Origin: Niastella vici
Lineage (GTDB): Bacteria > Bacteroidota > Bacteroidia > Chitinophagales > Chitinophagaceae
NCBI RefSeq assembly: GCF_002077945.1
Contig: NZ_LVYD01000060.1
Span: forward strand, 1 to 64,000
Length of the DNA: 64,000 nucleotides
Direction of reading: 5' to 3'
The notes beneath the pieces were generated by a model, which saw only the letters and a list, made by a program, of their open reading frames with translations, made no database searches and was not told the origin of the DNA. Positions within the stretch are counted from its first letter, which is position 1. The number at the start of each line of letters is the position of its first letter. The position numbers and the translations under genes are program-made. This document shows, one piece after another, positions 1-8,175 of this stretch.

Positions 1-377
1 TGCGGCATAGTTAGCAACTTTTTAGCCGCCCTTTCCAAAAAACAGTGTTTGGTAGCTTACAGCTGTGTAATTCGAGTAAACTTCCATTGTGAAAATGAGA
101 AAGAAAGCCACAAATGGTAATTAAATGGAATTATAAAAGTAATAGTTGGCTATTTTACAATTTTTTGCAACGCTGCGCCATCTCCATTAAATGATCAAAC
201 ACATTTTTAGGTGCCTTCTTCAATCTGGTAATACTTACTATGAAGGTGGTTGTAGGAAATTGCTAATTTACGTTGTGTTGAAAAATTGGATGATAAACTT
301 TAAAATTACCTTCTGGTTTTATTGGTAAAGATCCCTGCCTCTTTAAAAAGACGGATCATAACGACGTTGCAACTTGC
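1..377. other. Intergenic, no supported gene
   Basis: AT-rich stretch at the window edge, downstream of the minus-strand lipoprotein gene. The only coding-like piece is a minus-strand frame of about 35 codons at 155-262, closed by stops on both sides, with a Lys/Arg-rich C-terminal appearance. It has no start codon worth naming and may be the eroded end of a lost gene. No promoter or RNA gene was recognised. Confidence 0.5.
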
Positions 378-1700
378 TTAATTATCTTTGACCTTTATAA
401 GCCATCCATCCATTAAACCATGGATAGTTCCTACATCGCCGTTGTTATTACTTTCAGTATTGCCGGCAACCCAAAAGCTTCCATCGGCATTCACTATAAC
501 ACCGCTTGCTTCGTCGAAACCTGAACCGCCAAAAGTTTTGCTCCATAGTTTTTGGCCACTGCTGTTCAGTTTCAGCACCCACAAGTCTTCACCTCCCTTG
601 TTTGCCGCTACATCGCCATCGGAAGAAGTGGAATACCCGGCTATTATATACCCCCCATCCGTAGTAATGGCTATTTGTGAATAATCGGCCACCCCATCAT
701 ATTGTGCACCACCCAGCAGACTGTTCCATGTTATATCACCACTGGCGTTCAGTTTCACTATCCACACATCGTTATTGCCGTGGTTTTTACCGGTTACATC
801 ACCATTTTCGCTGTTGCTGGTTGTGCCTGCGATAAGGCATCCGCCATCAGATGTGCTTTTTATGGAAGAGGCCCAGTCGTCCTTGATGCCACCCAGTAGT
901 TTGGTCCATACTTTATCTCCATTGCTGTTCAGTTTAATGACCCAGGCGTCATCCATGCCATGGCTGGCACCCACATCACCGCTGTTATTGCTTTCGGTAG
1001 TTCCTGCTATCAGTATAGATCCTTCGCTGGAAACGGCGAGTGTATTCCCTGAGTCATCACCAGTACCACCCAGTTTTTTCTGCCAAACAACATTCCCGCT
1101 ACTGTTCAACTTGGCAACCATTACGTCTTGATTACCGTTGAGATCTATACTATAACCGCATACGGCAAAACCGCCGTCGGGTGTAATAGCTATGGAGGTA
1201 GGATATTCATCTATAGTAGTGCCAATGAGTTTTGTCCAGGCAGTATCACCATTATTTTTCAGTTTTATGATCCACCAGTCAGACCCGCCATGGTTCGTGC
1301 CTACATAACCGCTTTTATTACTATGGGTTTCGGCAGCAACTACATAACCCCCATCGCTGGTTGCCACTGCACTAAAGGCCCCATCGTAATTGGCGCCGCC
1401 CAGCGCACGTGTCCAAATTGTATCTCCGTTACTGTTTAGCTTCACTATCCATGCGTCGCCCTGGTACGTTTGACTGGAACCAACATAATTGGTAAGGCCG
1501 GTCAGTAGAATACCGCCATCCAATGCCGGGGCCATGGAAATGATACCATCTTTATAGGTACTGCCCAGGGTTTTCTGTGTTACCAATTGCACATTATACG
1601 ATTGTTGTTGTTGGTTCTGGCTTTGCTGATCTTTTTTACAGGCCACAAAAGCGGCTGACAAAAGCAGGAGGGATAAAGCGCTTGTAAACTTACTGTTCAT
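378..1700 (-). CDS. Seven-blade-like repeat lipoprotein
   Basis: Predicted surface or periplasmic lipoprotein of 440 residues. It begins with a lipoprotein signal peptide whose lipobox ends at Cys21 (AFVAC followed by KKD) and a Gln-rich linker at about 26-35. The rest is about seven repeats of 50-60 residues, each carrying a W-I/V-K-L-N strand, a Gly-Asp-x-x-W-T-K-x-L-G-G turn and a T-x-D-G-G-Y strand. This spacing is typical of beta-propeller proteins of the delta-60/PQQ-like kind often found in Bacteroidota. No catalytic residues are evident, so a binding or scaffold role is an inference. It stands alone; a long inverted repeat (1736-1782) lies 36 bases upstream of its ATG. Substrate and partner are unknown. 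Confidence 0.75.
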   Translation of the reverse strand: MNSKFTSALSLLLLSAAFVACKKDQQSQNQQQQSYNVQLVTQKTLGSTYKDGIISMAPALDGGILLTGLTNYVGSSQTYQGDAWIVKLNSNGDTIWTRALGGANYDGAFSAVATSDGGYVVAAETHSNKSGYVGTNHGGSDWWIIKLKNNGDTAWTKLIGTTIDEYPTSIAITPDGGFAVCGYSIDLNGNQDVMVAKLNSSGNVVWQKKLGGTGDDSGNTLAVSSEGSILIAGTTESNNSGDVGASHGMDDAWVIKLNSNGDKVWTKLLGGIKDDWASSIKSTSDGGCLIAGTTSNSENGDVTGKNHGNNDVWIVKLNASGDITWNSLLGGAQYDGVADYSQIAITTDGGYIIAGYSTSSDGDVAANKGGEDLWVLKLNSSGQKLWSKTFGGSGFDEASGVIVNADGSFWVAGNTESNNNGDVGTIHGLMDGWLIKVKDN

Positions 1701-1735
1701 TTTATAGTGTTATAAGAGATTCAGAAGAAACGATC

Positions 1736-1782
1736 AAAAGGGGAATGAATATTGCAAACGGGTCAATATTTATTCCCCTTTT
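1736..1782. terminator. 18-bp inverted repeat, terminator-like or 5' leader hairpin
   Basis: Arms AAAAGGGGAATGAATATT (1736-1753) and AATATTTATTCCCCTTTT (1765-1782) pair over 18 bp with one G-U wobble around an 11-base loop. A and T runs at both ends make it look like a bidirectional terminator. It lies just upstream of the start of the minus-strand lipoprotein gene, so it could instead be a structured 5' leader or an attenuator. Confidence 0.5.
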
Positions 1783-2404
1783 ACATGTTTTCCCTAATAT
1801 CGTTTACTCCCCAGATTTACTATCCCGGTTATGCGGTAAACCAATTAGTGCAAAGAAGTATGAGGCGTTGAACGTTACTGACAAAAATTTTTGTTTACGT
1901 ATTGTTTTTTGCCACTTGCAGTAATGGAATAACATCTACCCTTTGGATCTGTGTAGTATTTTCTATTTGACGATTCATCAAGGCTACTCGCAGCACGTGC
2001 CTGTTTTGCCGCAGCAGTTTTTTTTCAACTGTGCGAAATATGCGGCGTTAGGTATGAAATTATAGTTCCTGCAAAGAACTAAATGCTACCATAATTACAG
2101 CCTGTTTTGCATTATTGCAGACTTGCTTCAGATCATTGCAGCCCGGAATGATTCATTGCAACCTGAATTCAATTCATTTCAATCTGGAAACGTTCCGTTG
2201 TCCTCCCGTTGCAACCCGGTTCCTGCCATACCTGCCCCGTATTTTTGCCGGTTTCTGCAACCCCATAGAATCCCTGCCCATCACCAGGTAATTCCCTTAT
2301 ACCTAAGCACATAGTCTATAGGAATACAGCCCGCTTTGTTGCGAATGGCGTACATTGCGGCGAGAAACCTATAGTATAGCAAAATCATTCAGGAGACTTA
2401 CCCC
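1783..2404. other. Intergenic spacer between divergent genes
   Basis: About 620 bases between the divergent lipoprotein and oxidoreductase genes. It holds three adjacent imperfect 20-21-base direct repeats beginning CATTGCA or CATTTCA (2134-2153, 2154-2174, 2175-2195). A related TTGCAACCCGG occurs at about 2209. A good Shine-Dalgarno, AGGAG at 2391-2395, precedes the ATG at 2405. No convincing TAnnTTTG promoter was found. A 63-codon frame inside it is low-complexity and not credited as a gene. Confidence 0.4.
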
Positions 2405-5227
2405 ATGACGAAGGAAAAGGAGATACAACAGGCCCTGGCAGCATACTTCCCGGCAGAAAGAGTAAAGACCCGCCCAATCGATCTGCATGCGTATTCATCG
2501 GATGCCAGTTTTTACTCCCTGGTGCCCAAGGCCGTGGTATTCCCGGTGAACATCGAGGAAGTGCAACTGCTTTTTCAGCTCGCCAAACAATACCAAACCT
2601 CCCTTACCTTTCGCACCGGCGGTACCAGCCTCAGCGGCCAGTCGGTTACCGAAGGCATACTCGTTGATCTGTCGCGCAACTGGCCCCTGGTAAAAGCTGA
2701 AATGGAAGGCAATGCCGTACGCGTGCAACCCGGTATTACCGGCAGCCGCGTGAACTATTTCCTGAAACAATATAAAAAGAAGATCGGGCCCGACCCGGCC
2801 TCTATCAACGCCGCCATGATGGGGGGCATCCTTTCCAATAACTCAAGCGGCATGTGCTGCGGCGTCGTCAATAATTCGTATCACACCGTACAATACCTGC
2901 AATTTGTACTGCCCAATGGGGAACTATTCAATACGGAAAACAAAGCCGATTACGAACGCTTTGAGACCACCCAGCCACAACTGTTCGCCGGTATTCAAAA
3001 ACTCACCCAACAGGTCAGGAACAATGCGGCCTTAACAGCGAAGATCAGGGAGAAATACAAAATAAAAAATACCGTCGGGTACAGCATCAATGCCTTCCTC
3101 GACTACGAGCACCCGTTAGATGTGCTGGCGCATTTGCTCATTGGCGCCGAAGGAACCCTGGCCTTTATTGCGGAAGCAGTGCTGCACACCATTCCCGATA
3201 AACCATATAAAAGCACCGGACTGCTGTTCTTTGCTTCGCCGGCTGCGGCCTGCAACGCCATCCCGGCCCTGAAGGAAAGCGATGCGGAAGCGCTGGAGTT
3301 TATGGACCGCGCCGCCATTCATTCCATTGAAGACCTCGCCGGCGCACCGGCCTTTTTAAAATCATTGCCCGAAAACAGCGCGGGCATCCTGTGCGAATAC
3401 CAGGCCGATACCGCAACAGGCTTGCAACAGAAAATGGAAAAAGCCGCGCAGCTCATCGAGGCGCTGCCCATCACGTATAAAACGGAATTCACCACCGATG
3501 AAACCATTCAGGCCGGCTACTGGAAGCTGCGCAAGGGCATGTACCCTGCCGTAGCTGCCGTCCGTCAAAAAGGCACTTCAGCATTGCTCGAAGATGTGGC
3601 TGTGCCGGTACAACACCTCGGCGCCGCCATCGAAGACCTGCAACAACTGTTCATCAAATACAAATATTACGATGCCATCGTATTCGGCCACGCAAAGGAA
3701 GGCAACCTGCACTTCCTGCTGTCGCAGTCGTTTGATACGCCTGAAGAAATAGCCGTTTTTGGCGCTTTTAATGATGAACTGGCGCAATTGGTGGTAAAAC
3801 GGTACAATGGGGCCTTAAAAGCCGAACATGGCACGGGCCGGGTAATTGCGCCCTATGTTGAAACAGAGTGGGGGGCCGACGCGTATGCCGTCATGAAGGA
3901 ATTAAAAGCCCTGATAGATCCCGGTAACATCCTGAACCCCGGCGTTATCATCAATGCCGATAGCCAGTGTCATTTAAAGAACCTGAAGCCCATGCCCGTG
4001 GTGGAAGCCGAGGTTGACAAATGCGTGGAATGCGGCTATTGCGAGAACCGCTGCCCCAGCCGCCATTTTACCCTTACCCCGCGCCAGCGCATCGTGCTGC
4101 GCCGTTCCCTGTCGCGGCTTAAAAAAGCAGGCGATACCGCCACGTATAACAGCATTGTAAAGGATTACGCCTACGATGGCCTCGATACCTGCGCGGTAGA
4201 TGGGATGTGCGCTACTGATTGCCCCGTAGCCATCAATACCGGTGAACTGGTGAAACGGTTACGCAAAGAAAACCACTCCAAAACCGGGAATGCCATTGCC
4301 GGGCTGGTGGCCAAAAATTTTGGATTGGTGGAACGGTTGATCAAAACCGGCCTGCGGAGCGGACAACTGGTGAATAGTATTTTGGGTAAGAACGCCATGT
4401 TCAAACTCACCAGCGGCATACGAAAAATAGCACCGGCATTTCCTTTATGGCCCACCCAATTGACTGCGCCGGTACCAGTTACGCCACAATTGCCCGAAAA
4501 GGCTGATGTGGTGTATTTTGTTTCGTGCATCAGCAGAACGATGGGCCGCGATATCGAGAAAAAAGAATCCATTGTGGAAGTGTGCCGCCGCCTGGCCACG
4601 AAAGCGAACATCCGGCTGCTCATACCTGCCAACCTCACCGGTACCTGTTGCGCCCAGCCTTTTTCTTCAAAAGGATTTGCACCGGCATACAGTTTCTTCG
4701 TCAATAAAACAATCACCACTTTGTGGGAGTGGAGCAAACAGGGCGCACTGCCCATTGTGCTCGACATTACTTCGTGTACGCATTCACTGCAAACCTGCCG
4801 CCCACACCTTACGCCGGAGAATCAACAGCGTTTTGATAAATTGACCATTATCGACAGCCTGCAGTTTGCCACCGATATGCTGTTGCCCCGGCTCACCATC
4901 ACAAGGAAAAAAGACAAAGCGGTGTTTCACCCCGTATGCTCGCTGCATAAAATGAACCTGAATAAGAACCTGTTGCAACTGGCAACTCAAACTGTACTGG
5001 AACCAATTATTCCCAGCACAGCAGGTTGTTGCGGCATGGCCGGCGACCGCGGCTTTTTTTATCCCGGGTTACCTGCTTCAGCCACCAGCGCCGAAGCGGC
5101 CGAAGTGAAGAACACCCAATGCAATGATTGCTATTCCACTGCAAAGACCTGTGAAATGGCGCTCGCCGAAGCATCGGGGAAGAACTATCGATCGATCTTG
5201 TATTTGCTTGATGAAGTAACGGATTAA
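2405..5227 (+). CDS. FAD-binding/(Fe-S) oxidoreductase, D-lactate dehydrogenase type
   Basis: A 940-residue fusion of a GlcD-like flavoprotein and a GlpC-like Fe-S protein, the architecture of Dld-II/FAD-FeS D-lactate (2-hydroxyacid) dehydrogenases that feed electrons to the quinone pool at the cytoplasmic membrane. The N-terminal PCMH-type FAD-binding domain (about 35-270) contains the R-T-G-G-T-S-L-S-G-Q loop. The FAD-oxidase C-terminal domain follows to about 520, ending with an H-G-T-G-R motif. Ferredoxin-like clusters start at Cys540 (CVECGYCENRCP) and Cys596. Two CCG-type cysteine pairs are seen at Cys748/749 and Cys875/876, as in heterodisulfide-reductase-like domains. The start is supported by AGGAG nine bases upstream. 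It stands alone, so the exact 2-hydroxyacid substrate is inferred from the family only. Confidence 0.85.
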   Translation: MTKEKEIQQALAAYFPAERVKTRPIDLHAYSSDASFYSLVPKAVVFPVNIEEVQLLFQLAKQYQTSLTFRTGGTSLSGQSVTEGILVDLSRNWPLVKAEMEGNAVRVQPGITGSRVNYFLKQYKKKIGPDPASINAAMMGGILSNNSSGMCCGVVNNSYHTVQYLQFVLPNGELFNTENKADYERFETTQPQLFAGIQKLTQQVRNNAALTAKIREKYKIKNTVGYSINAFLDYEHPLDVLAHLLIGAEGTLAFIAEAVLHTIPDKPYKSTGLLFFASPAAACNAIPALKESDAEALEFMDRAAIHSIEDLAGAPAFLKSLPENSAGILCEYQADTATGLQQKMEKAAQLIEALPITYKTEFTTDETIQAGYWKLRKGMYPAVAAVRQKGTSALLEDVAVPVQHLGAAIEDLQQLFIKYKYYDAIVFGHAKEGNLHFLLSQSFDTPEEIAVFGAFNDELAQLVVKRYNGALKAEHGTGRVIAPYVETEWGADAYAVMKELKALIDPGNILNPGVIINADSQCHLKNLKPMPVVEAEVDKCVECGYCENRCPSRHFTLTPRQRIVLRRSLSRLKKAGDTATYNSIVKDYAYDGLDTCAVDGMCATDCPVAINTGELVKRLRKENHSKTGNAIAGLVAKNFGLVERLIKTGLRSGQLVNSILGKNAMFKLTSGIRKIAPAFPLWPTQLTAPVPVTPQLPEKADVVYFVSCISRTMGRDIEKKESIVEVCRRLATKANIRLLIPANLTGTCCAQPFSSKGFAPAYSFFVNKTITTLWEWSKQGALPIVLDITSCTHSLQTCRPHLTPENQQRFDKLTIIDSLQFATDMLLPRLTITRKKDKAVFHPVCSLHKMNLNKNLLQLATQTVLEPIIPSTAGCCGMAGDRGFFYPGLPASATSAEAAEVKNTQCNDCYSTAKTCEMALAEASGKNYRSILYLLDEVTD

Positions 5228-5233
5228 AGTTAC

Positions 5234-5446
5234 TGGTTACCAGTTCCCGGTTCCCGGTTACCAGGAACTTAATGTCAGCATGCCCGCCATTAATCGAACT
5301 GTCATAAATTTCTGCCCGGTAACTGGCAACTGGCAACTGGTAACTGGCAACTGGTAACTGGCAACTGGTAACTGGCAACTGGTAACTGGCAACTGGTAAC
5401 TGGTAACTGGTAACTGGCAACTGGCAACTGGTACCCGGTACCCGGT
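5234..5446. repeat. Dispersed repeat element with 7-bp unit arrays, copy 1
   Basis: The left part (5234-5273) is made of 7-bp units of the ACCAGTT/CCCGGTT kind. After a unique core comes a right array (5321-5446) of sixteen AACTGGY units and two ACCCGGT units, which are the reverse complement of the left units. The core carries AATGTC, then 14 bases, then TAATCG, then about 10 bases, then ATTTCTGCCCGG. The second copy at 14855-14966 keeps the same core words at the same spacing. Because the unit length is 7, every frame through the array stays open and gives a spurious repetitive peptide on the minus strand. Confidence 0.8.
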
Positions 5447-5477
5447 AACAGCAACAACTGACTATTACTCAATAATC

Positions 5478-5509
5478 AACTATTTAAGAAAACGGTTTCT
5501 TAAATAGTT
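5478..5509. terminator. Perfect 14-bp AT-rich hairpin
   Basis: AACTATTTAAGAAA (5478-5491) and TTTCTTAAATAGTT (5496-5509) form a perfect 14-bp stem with the four-base loop ACGG. It lies between the repeat element and the response regulator gene. It could be a terminator for the upstream oxidoreductase transcript or a dyad operator; the stem is AT-rich and no T-run follows directly. Confidence 0.45.
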
Positions 5510-5997
5510 TCAAAATACCGGACGGCACAGGACGCAGAAAAAAAAATATTAATGCAACTTTACACTTCCCTTCCGTGTCTTACCAGAAAATATTAATCCT
5601 AAAAGTAATTGGTAATTCACCGAGATCAATTGCCTAATGAATTCATGAAATTTTAATGAGTGGTATAGGAATAATATTTAAAATATGTTATCTTTAAAAG
5701 AACAGGTTTAAATATCAGTTCCAACCGATTCAATTGTGCAACAATAACCAATCCTTGGCAGGTTTTCACTCGTTCCATCACTGTATTGATTCTCATTACC
5801 GTGTATAACAGAGATGAATTCGCTCCAATTTATTCAAAGATTCTACTCCGGAAACTCAGCTCTTACCCGCCGTGCCTTATCCGAACGTCACCAAGTAATC
5901 AATAACATTTTTCGTTCCTGCGAAGACACTATATGTCCATTGCATTGCCTGCCATGGCATGTAAACAGCTTTGTTACACTTTAAAACTCAACCAAAC
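5510..5997. other. Upstream region of the response regulator gene
   Basis: About 490 bases of AT-rich sequence before the response regulator. A 56-codon plus-strand frame (5814-5984) ends 13 bases before the regulator start; it resembles no family and has only a weak AGAG before its ATG, so it is not called as a gene. A TATCTTTA at 5689-5696 partly resembles the Bacteroidota -7 element but has no matching -33 element. Confidence 0.35.
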
Positions 5998-7059
5998 ATG
6001 AAAAAGATTCTTGTTATTGAAGACAATGCCGGGATCAGGGAGAACATTGCCGAGATACTGGAGTTGGCTAATTACAAGGTTTTTACAGCGGAAGATGGAA
6101 AAATGGGGATCGAAATTGCTTTGCACGAGAAACCTGACCTCATCCTGTGCGACGTAATGATGCCGCAATTAGACGGTTATGGCGTTCTTCACTTATTGCA
6201 TAAAAACCCCGCCGTTCGCAACACCCCCTTCATTTTCATGAGCGCCCGCGCCGAAAGGGCCGAAATGAGAAAAGGGATGGAACTGGGCGCCGATGATTAT
6301 ATCACCAAACCATTTGAGAAAACTGAACTGTTACAGGCCATTGAATGCCGGTTAAAGCGGGCCGAATGGCTGAAGCAGGAACTGGCGCCGCATGAAGCGC
6401 CGGTAAATGGCAATGGCCATGCCGTGAATGGGCTGTCGCCGCTTATAGCTGAAAGAGATATTTTATCCCTTTTAAGCGACAACCGCGACGTGTGCAAATA
6501 CAAAAGAAAACAGATCATTTATGTAGAAGGCAACCGCCCCGCCCGCCTGTATTATATAAAGAAAGGAAAGATAAAGACGTATAAAACGAATGAAGAAGGG
6601 AAGGAGCTCATCGTGGGCATCTATGGCGAAGGCGATTTCCTGGGGTATGTTGCCCTGCTTGAAGGCACGGTGTATAAAGAACGCGCCGAAACCATGGAAA
6701 ATACCGAACTGGCCATCATTCCCAAAGACGAATTTGATGCCCTCATGAATACGCGGCGCGAAGTAGTGCTGCGGTTTATGAACATGATGGCGAAGAACAT
6801 CACGGAAAAAGAACAGTTATTGCTGGGGCTCGCCTACAACTCACTCCGCAAAAAAGTAGCCGATGCATTGATCACGGTGAACCGGAAATACAAATCATCC
6901 ATCAACCTGAGCCGCGAGAACCTGGCGGCCATTGCCGGCACCGCCACTGCTTCCATGATAAGGACCCTCAGCGAATTCAAAAGCGAAAAGCTGATCGATA
7001 TTCATGACGGCGCCATCACTATCCTCAACGAAAAAGAACTGGAAAATTTATTGAACTAA
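5998..7059 (+). CDS. Response regulator fused to Crp/Fnr transcription factor
   Basis: A 353-residue predicted transcription factor. Residues 1-122 form a CheY-like receiver with acidic residues Glu8/Asp9, phosphoacceptor Asp52 in L-I-L-C-D-V-M-M-P, and the conserved Thr/Ser and Lys of M-S-A-R and T-K-P-F. A linker leads to a cyclic-nucleotide-binding-like beta-roll (about 150-265) and a Crp-type winged helix-turn-helix (about 290-345, L-S-R-E-N-L-A-A-I-A-G-T). The CNMP-like domain has no Cys ligands, so it is not an Fnr oxygen sensor. The ATG at 5998 is preferred over an upstream TTG because the receiver fold starts directly at MKKILVIED. No histidine kinase is adjacent, so this is probably an orphan regulator whose targets cannot be read from the context. 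Two hairpins follow the gene. Confidence 0.85.
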   Translation: MKKILVIEDNAGIRENIAEILELANYKVFTAEDGKMGIEIALHEKPDLILCDVMMPQLDGYGVLHLLHKNPAVRNTPFIFMSARAERAEMRKGMELGADDYITKPFEKTELLQAIECRLKRAEWLKQELAPHEAPVNGNGHAVNGLSPLIAERDILSLLSDNRDVCKYKRKQIIYVEGNRPARLYYIKKGKIKTYKTNEEGKELIVGIYGEGDFLGYVALLEGTVYKERAETMENTELAIIPKDEFDALMNTRREVVLRFMNMMAKNITEKEQLLLGLAYNSLRKKVADALITVNRKYKSSINLSRENLAAIAGTATASMIRTLSEFKSEKLIDIHDGAITILNEKELENLLN

Positions 7060-7110
7060 TGTATTGAAGGATACACATAGCCTGTAGTTAACTAAAAATA
7101 TTAAAAAGTA

Positions 7111-7136
7111 GGGGCCCCTTTTGCAATGGGGGCCCT
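7111..7136. terminator. GC-rich intrinsic terminator-like hairpin
   Basis: GGGCCCC (7112-7118) pairs with GGGGCCC (7129-7135) around a TTTTGCAATG loop, flanked by an A-rich left side and TTTGCTTT on the right. It lies about 50 bases after the response regulator stop and is the best candidate for its terminator. Confidence 0.6.
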
Positions 7137-7170
7137 TTGCTTTATGTTTATATGTATGAACATAAAAAAG

Positions 7171-7194
7171 GAGGCCCCGATGAATCGGCGCCTC
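7171..7194. terminator. Second hairpin after the response regulator
   Basis: GAGGC and GCCTC pair, then after one C-C mismatch CCGAT pairs with ATCGG around a GA loop. ATTTTTT follows seven bases later and AAAAAAG precedes it. It probably backs up the hairpin at 7111-7136. Confidence 0.5.
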
Positions 7195-7283
7195 GATCTG
7201 ATTTTTTAAATATCCTATGAAAAACCCGTTATGCGAATATATAACAGGTGCGTATAGTTTTTTATGATGGCTATCATACGTTA

Positions 7284-7317
7284 TTATGATTGTTGATAAA
7301 TGTTGATCATAATTTTG
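7284..7317 (+). promoter_or_regulatory. Candidate promoter and dyad before the sigma factor gene
   Basis: TAATTTTG at 7310-7317 fits the Bacteroidota -7 consensus TAnnTTTG. TTG at 7290-7292 is a possible -33 element, at a slightly short spacing of 17 bases. A perfect dyad, TTATGAT (7284-7290) and ATCATAA (7306-7312), overlaps it and could be an operator. The GTG start of the sigma gene is about 155 bases downstream. This is a consensus match by eye only. Confidence 0.3.
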
Positions 7318-7471
7318 CGGACCCGGTAATGTGCCCGGCAAAAAAATAAGGCAACCGGTCTGTATTCATCACAATCGATTGCGTTGCATTTAGCAATAAA
7401 TGCCCCTTTTTTATATTAACTTGGTCTCGGAACTGCTTTTCAACATTATTGAATGAATAATCAACGCTACG

Positions 7472-8053
7472 GTGTCATTGGATAATACATATACCGACCG
7501 CGAACTGTTACAACAGGTGGCCAGTGGTGATGTGGTGGCCTTCAGGCAATTATTTGACCTGTATAGAATGCGGTTGTTTTCTTTTGTATTGAAGATGACC
7601 CATTCCGCTGCAGATGCGGAGGAAATTGTACAGGAAGTATTCACGAAATTATGGACGAACCGCGACAGTCTTCCTGCCGTTGAATTTCCCGGGAAATATA
7701 TTTACACCATTGCGCGCAACAAAACATTGAACCATTTAGCCCGGGCGGCGCGCGATCAGCAGTTGCAACAACAATTATGGATCAATTTATCACCATACCA
7801 CAATACCACGGAAGATCTGTTACAGGCACAGGAAAGCCAGCGCCTGATCAATGAAGCAATCAATTTGCTCTCGCCACAGCGGCAAACCATCTTTCGCCTG
7901 AGCCGTGAACAGGGGCTTACGCATGAGGAAATTGCCGCCCGGCTGGGTTTGTCAAAAAGCCGGATCAAAAATATTCTCGTTGAGATCCTGAAACATATAA
8001 AGGAACAATTGGTTCGTTATTCTGCCATTCTCCCCATTTTATTCTGGTTCTGA
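7472..8053 (+). CDS. ECF RNA polymerase sigma factor (FecI-like)
   Basis: A 193-residue sigma-70 family factor of the extracytoplasmic-function type that directs RNA polymerase to the adjacent glycan locus. Region 2 spans about 20-95, with the acidic stretch A-D-A-E-E-I-V-Q-E-V-F-T-K-L-W. Region 4 (about 128-180) includes L-T-H-E-E-I-A-A-R-L-G-L-S, the -35-binding helix-turn-helix. It starts at GTG; no in-frame ATG precedes the fold. A FecR-type anti-sigma gene follows after 122 bases, and then a SusC with an STN signalling domain, the usual trans-envelope arrangement for glycan-induced transcription. Activity is therefore expected to be released when the SusC binds its ligand. Confidence 0.9.
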   Translation: MSLDNTYTDRELLQQVASGDVVAFRQLFDLYRMRLFSFVLKMTHSAADAEEIVQEVFTKLWTNRDSLPAVEFPGKYIYTIARNKTLNHLARAARDQQLQQQLWINLSPYHNTTEDLLQAQESQRLINEAINLLSPQRQTIFRLSREQGLTHEEIAARLGLSKSRIKNILVEILKHIKEQLVRYSAILPILFWF

Positions 8054-8175
8054 GCCCTTCAATCACCAACTTTCTCTTTTTTTTAAAAAAAGTTTCAATT
8101 TTCCCGGTCCTGCTTCTTTTTTCAACTGTCTGTATAGTTAATACCATTAACCATAAATCATTAATACTTTATTAC

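Noticed and set aside
155-262. Short minus-strand coding-like frame at the window edge
   Set aside because: About 35 codons between two stops with no start codon or recognisable family; too short to call.
2123-2314. 63-codon plus-strand frame upstream of the oxidoreductase
   Set aside because: It is made from imperfect DNA repeats, lacks a ribosome site and has no protein-like pattern.
5007-5420. Minus-strand 137-codon frame with a repetitive Ser-Tyr-Gln-Leu-Pro-Val peptide
   Set aside because: It is produced by the 7-bp AACTGGY array, which is open in all frames, and it overlaps the end of the oxidoreductase gene. No start site or family supports it.
5321-5446. Possible CRISPR array
   Set aside because: The repeats are 7 bp without spacers and no cas genes are nearby.
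5814-5984. 56-codon frame just before the response regulator
   Set aside because: Weak ribosome site and no family likeness; might be a leader peptide but cannot be supported.
7048-7341. 97-codon minus-strand frame after the response regulator
   Set aside because: It spans two terminator hairpins and has no family likeness.
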